A stretch of 5,605 nt of DNA from Desulfurococcales archaeon. Its GTDB lineage: Archaea; Thermoproteota; Thermoprotei_A; Sulfolobales; NBVN01. The stretch's first letter is position 1, and each line of letters starts with the position of its first letter. Both the position numbers and the translations under genes were made by a program. The notes under the pieces are model-generated. The model did not search any database and was not told the DNA's origin. It saw nothing but the letters and a program-made list of their open reading frames with translations. This document shows positions 5,194 to 5,605 of the stretch, piece after piece. The stretch spans positions 1 through 5,605 of the forward strand of contig JAMOVB010000152.1 in the NCBI GenBank assembly GCA_027061705.1, given 5' to 3'.

Positions 5194-5605
5194 TTAAGCA
5201 CTACCCTCAAGCCTTAAACCTATTCTGAAGGCCTTAATGTCTAGGTCGACCCACTCCTTCTTAACAAGCTCCTTAATCGCCGCCTCAACAGCCTCAGGCC
5301 TGACGACCTTAGTCACGCTTATGAGGTGCCCTAACGCGACCATATTCGCCACCCTATGCGTGCCTAACTCCCTCCTAGCTATGTCCGTGTACGGCTTCAT
5401 ACGCACCTCCCAGGACCTGCCTGCCGAGGCCTTCCTAACGTCCTCCTCGCTAATGAATGTCGAGTCGACGAACACCTTAGCACCATCACCCACCAGGCTT
5501 GAGTACTTTCTGAGCTGGTCTACGTACATGAAGAGGGCTACTGAGGCCCTCCTAACCTTCATGTAGTCGAGCTCCCCGGCCTCAGTGCACAGGATTACGT
5601 CAGCC
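5194..5605 (-). CDS. 2-oxoacid:ferredoxin oxidoreductase gamma subunit (Por/Kor type), 5' end cut by window
   Basis: Gamma subunit of a CoA-dependent 2-oxoacid:ferredoxin oxidoreductase, a cytoplasmic complex that decarboxylates pyruvate, 2-oxoglutarate or related acids to acyl-CoA and passes electrons to ferredoxin. The reading frame stays open to the window edge (ADVILCTEAGELDY precedes the ATG at 5562), so that ATG is internal. The 136 visible residues represent roughly three quarters of a 170-190-residue family member. Recognisable parts are the ADVILCTEAGELDYMKV segment, the GAKVFVDS strand, and above all THRVANMVALGHLI, the near-invariant motif of this family, followed by a C-terminal helix pair. 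The IKAFRIG tail fits KorC-like subunits slightly better than PorG, but I would not choose between them. As the last gene of its run it matches the A-B-C order of kor operons, with partner subunits expected beyond 5605. Confidence 0.9.
   Translation of the reverse strand, partial: ADVILCTEAGELDYMKVRRASVALFMYVDQLRKYSSLVGDGAKVFVDSTFISEEDVRKASAGRSWEVRMKPYTDIARRELGTHRVANMVALGHLISVTKVVRPEAVEAAIKELVKKEWVDLDIKAFRIGLRLEGSA

Noticed and set aside
5560..5562. ATG as start of the oxidoreductase subunit
   Set aside because: The frame continues upstream to the window edge with family-like sequence (ADVILCTEAGELDY), so the true start is outside the window.
5237..5566. 109-residue plus-strand open frame
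   Set aside because: It is antisense to the well-recognised oxidoreductase gamma subunit and has no protein-like motif.
1..5605. CRISPR arrays, transposases, att sites, toxin-antitoxin or other mobile-defence systems
   Set aside because: No regularly spaced repeats, transposase or integrase motifs, or paired small toxin-antitoxin frames were seen on either strand.

Overview
The window looks like chromosomal DNA from a hyperthermophilic archaeon, most likely of the Thermoproteota (crenarchaeal) type. The evidence is heavy use of AGG/AGA for arginine and ATA for isoleucine, archaeal TATA boxes about 25 bp before predicted start sites, GGTG-type Shine-Dalgarno sequences, frequent TTG starts, and a substrate-binding protein anchored by a Thr-rich stalk and C-terminal membrane helix. 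This placement is inference; no rRNA or tRNA gene is present. There is no sign of phage, insertion sequence or CRISPR.

Positions 1-3816 (minus strand) hold an ABC importer of the BMP/PnrA-NupNOPQ type, the family best known for nucleoside uptake. In transcription order it runs: binding protein (2305-3816), a 162-bp gap with a T-rich terminator candidate and a new promoter, the double-ABC ATPase (637-2142), then the first permease (1-640, cut by the window edge), which overlaps the ATPase stop. A second permease would be expected just beyond position 1. All three genes start with TTG.

Divergent from the binding protein is an atypical small protein kinase (3952-4740) with recognisable catalytic-loop and metal-binding residues. 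Tail-to-tail with it lies a 69-residue Arg-rich zinc-ribbon protein (4836-5045, minus strand). Behind that, also on the minus strand, is the C-terminal three quarters of a 2-oxoacid:ferredoxin oxidoreductase gamma subunit (5194-5605, truncated at its 5' end), probably the last gene of a Por/Kor operon lying outside the window.

The importer genes clearly work together. The kinase, zinc ribbon and oxidoreductase subunit have no demonstrable functional link to them or to each other. No gap exceeds 300 bp. Apart from the unusual kinase and some promoter-proximal palindromes and hairpins, this is ordinary archaeal housekeeping and transport DNA; I see no convincing new multi-gene system.
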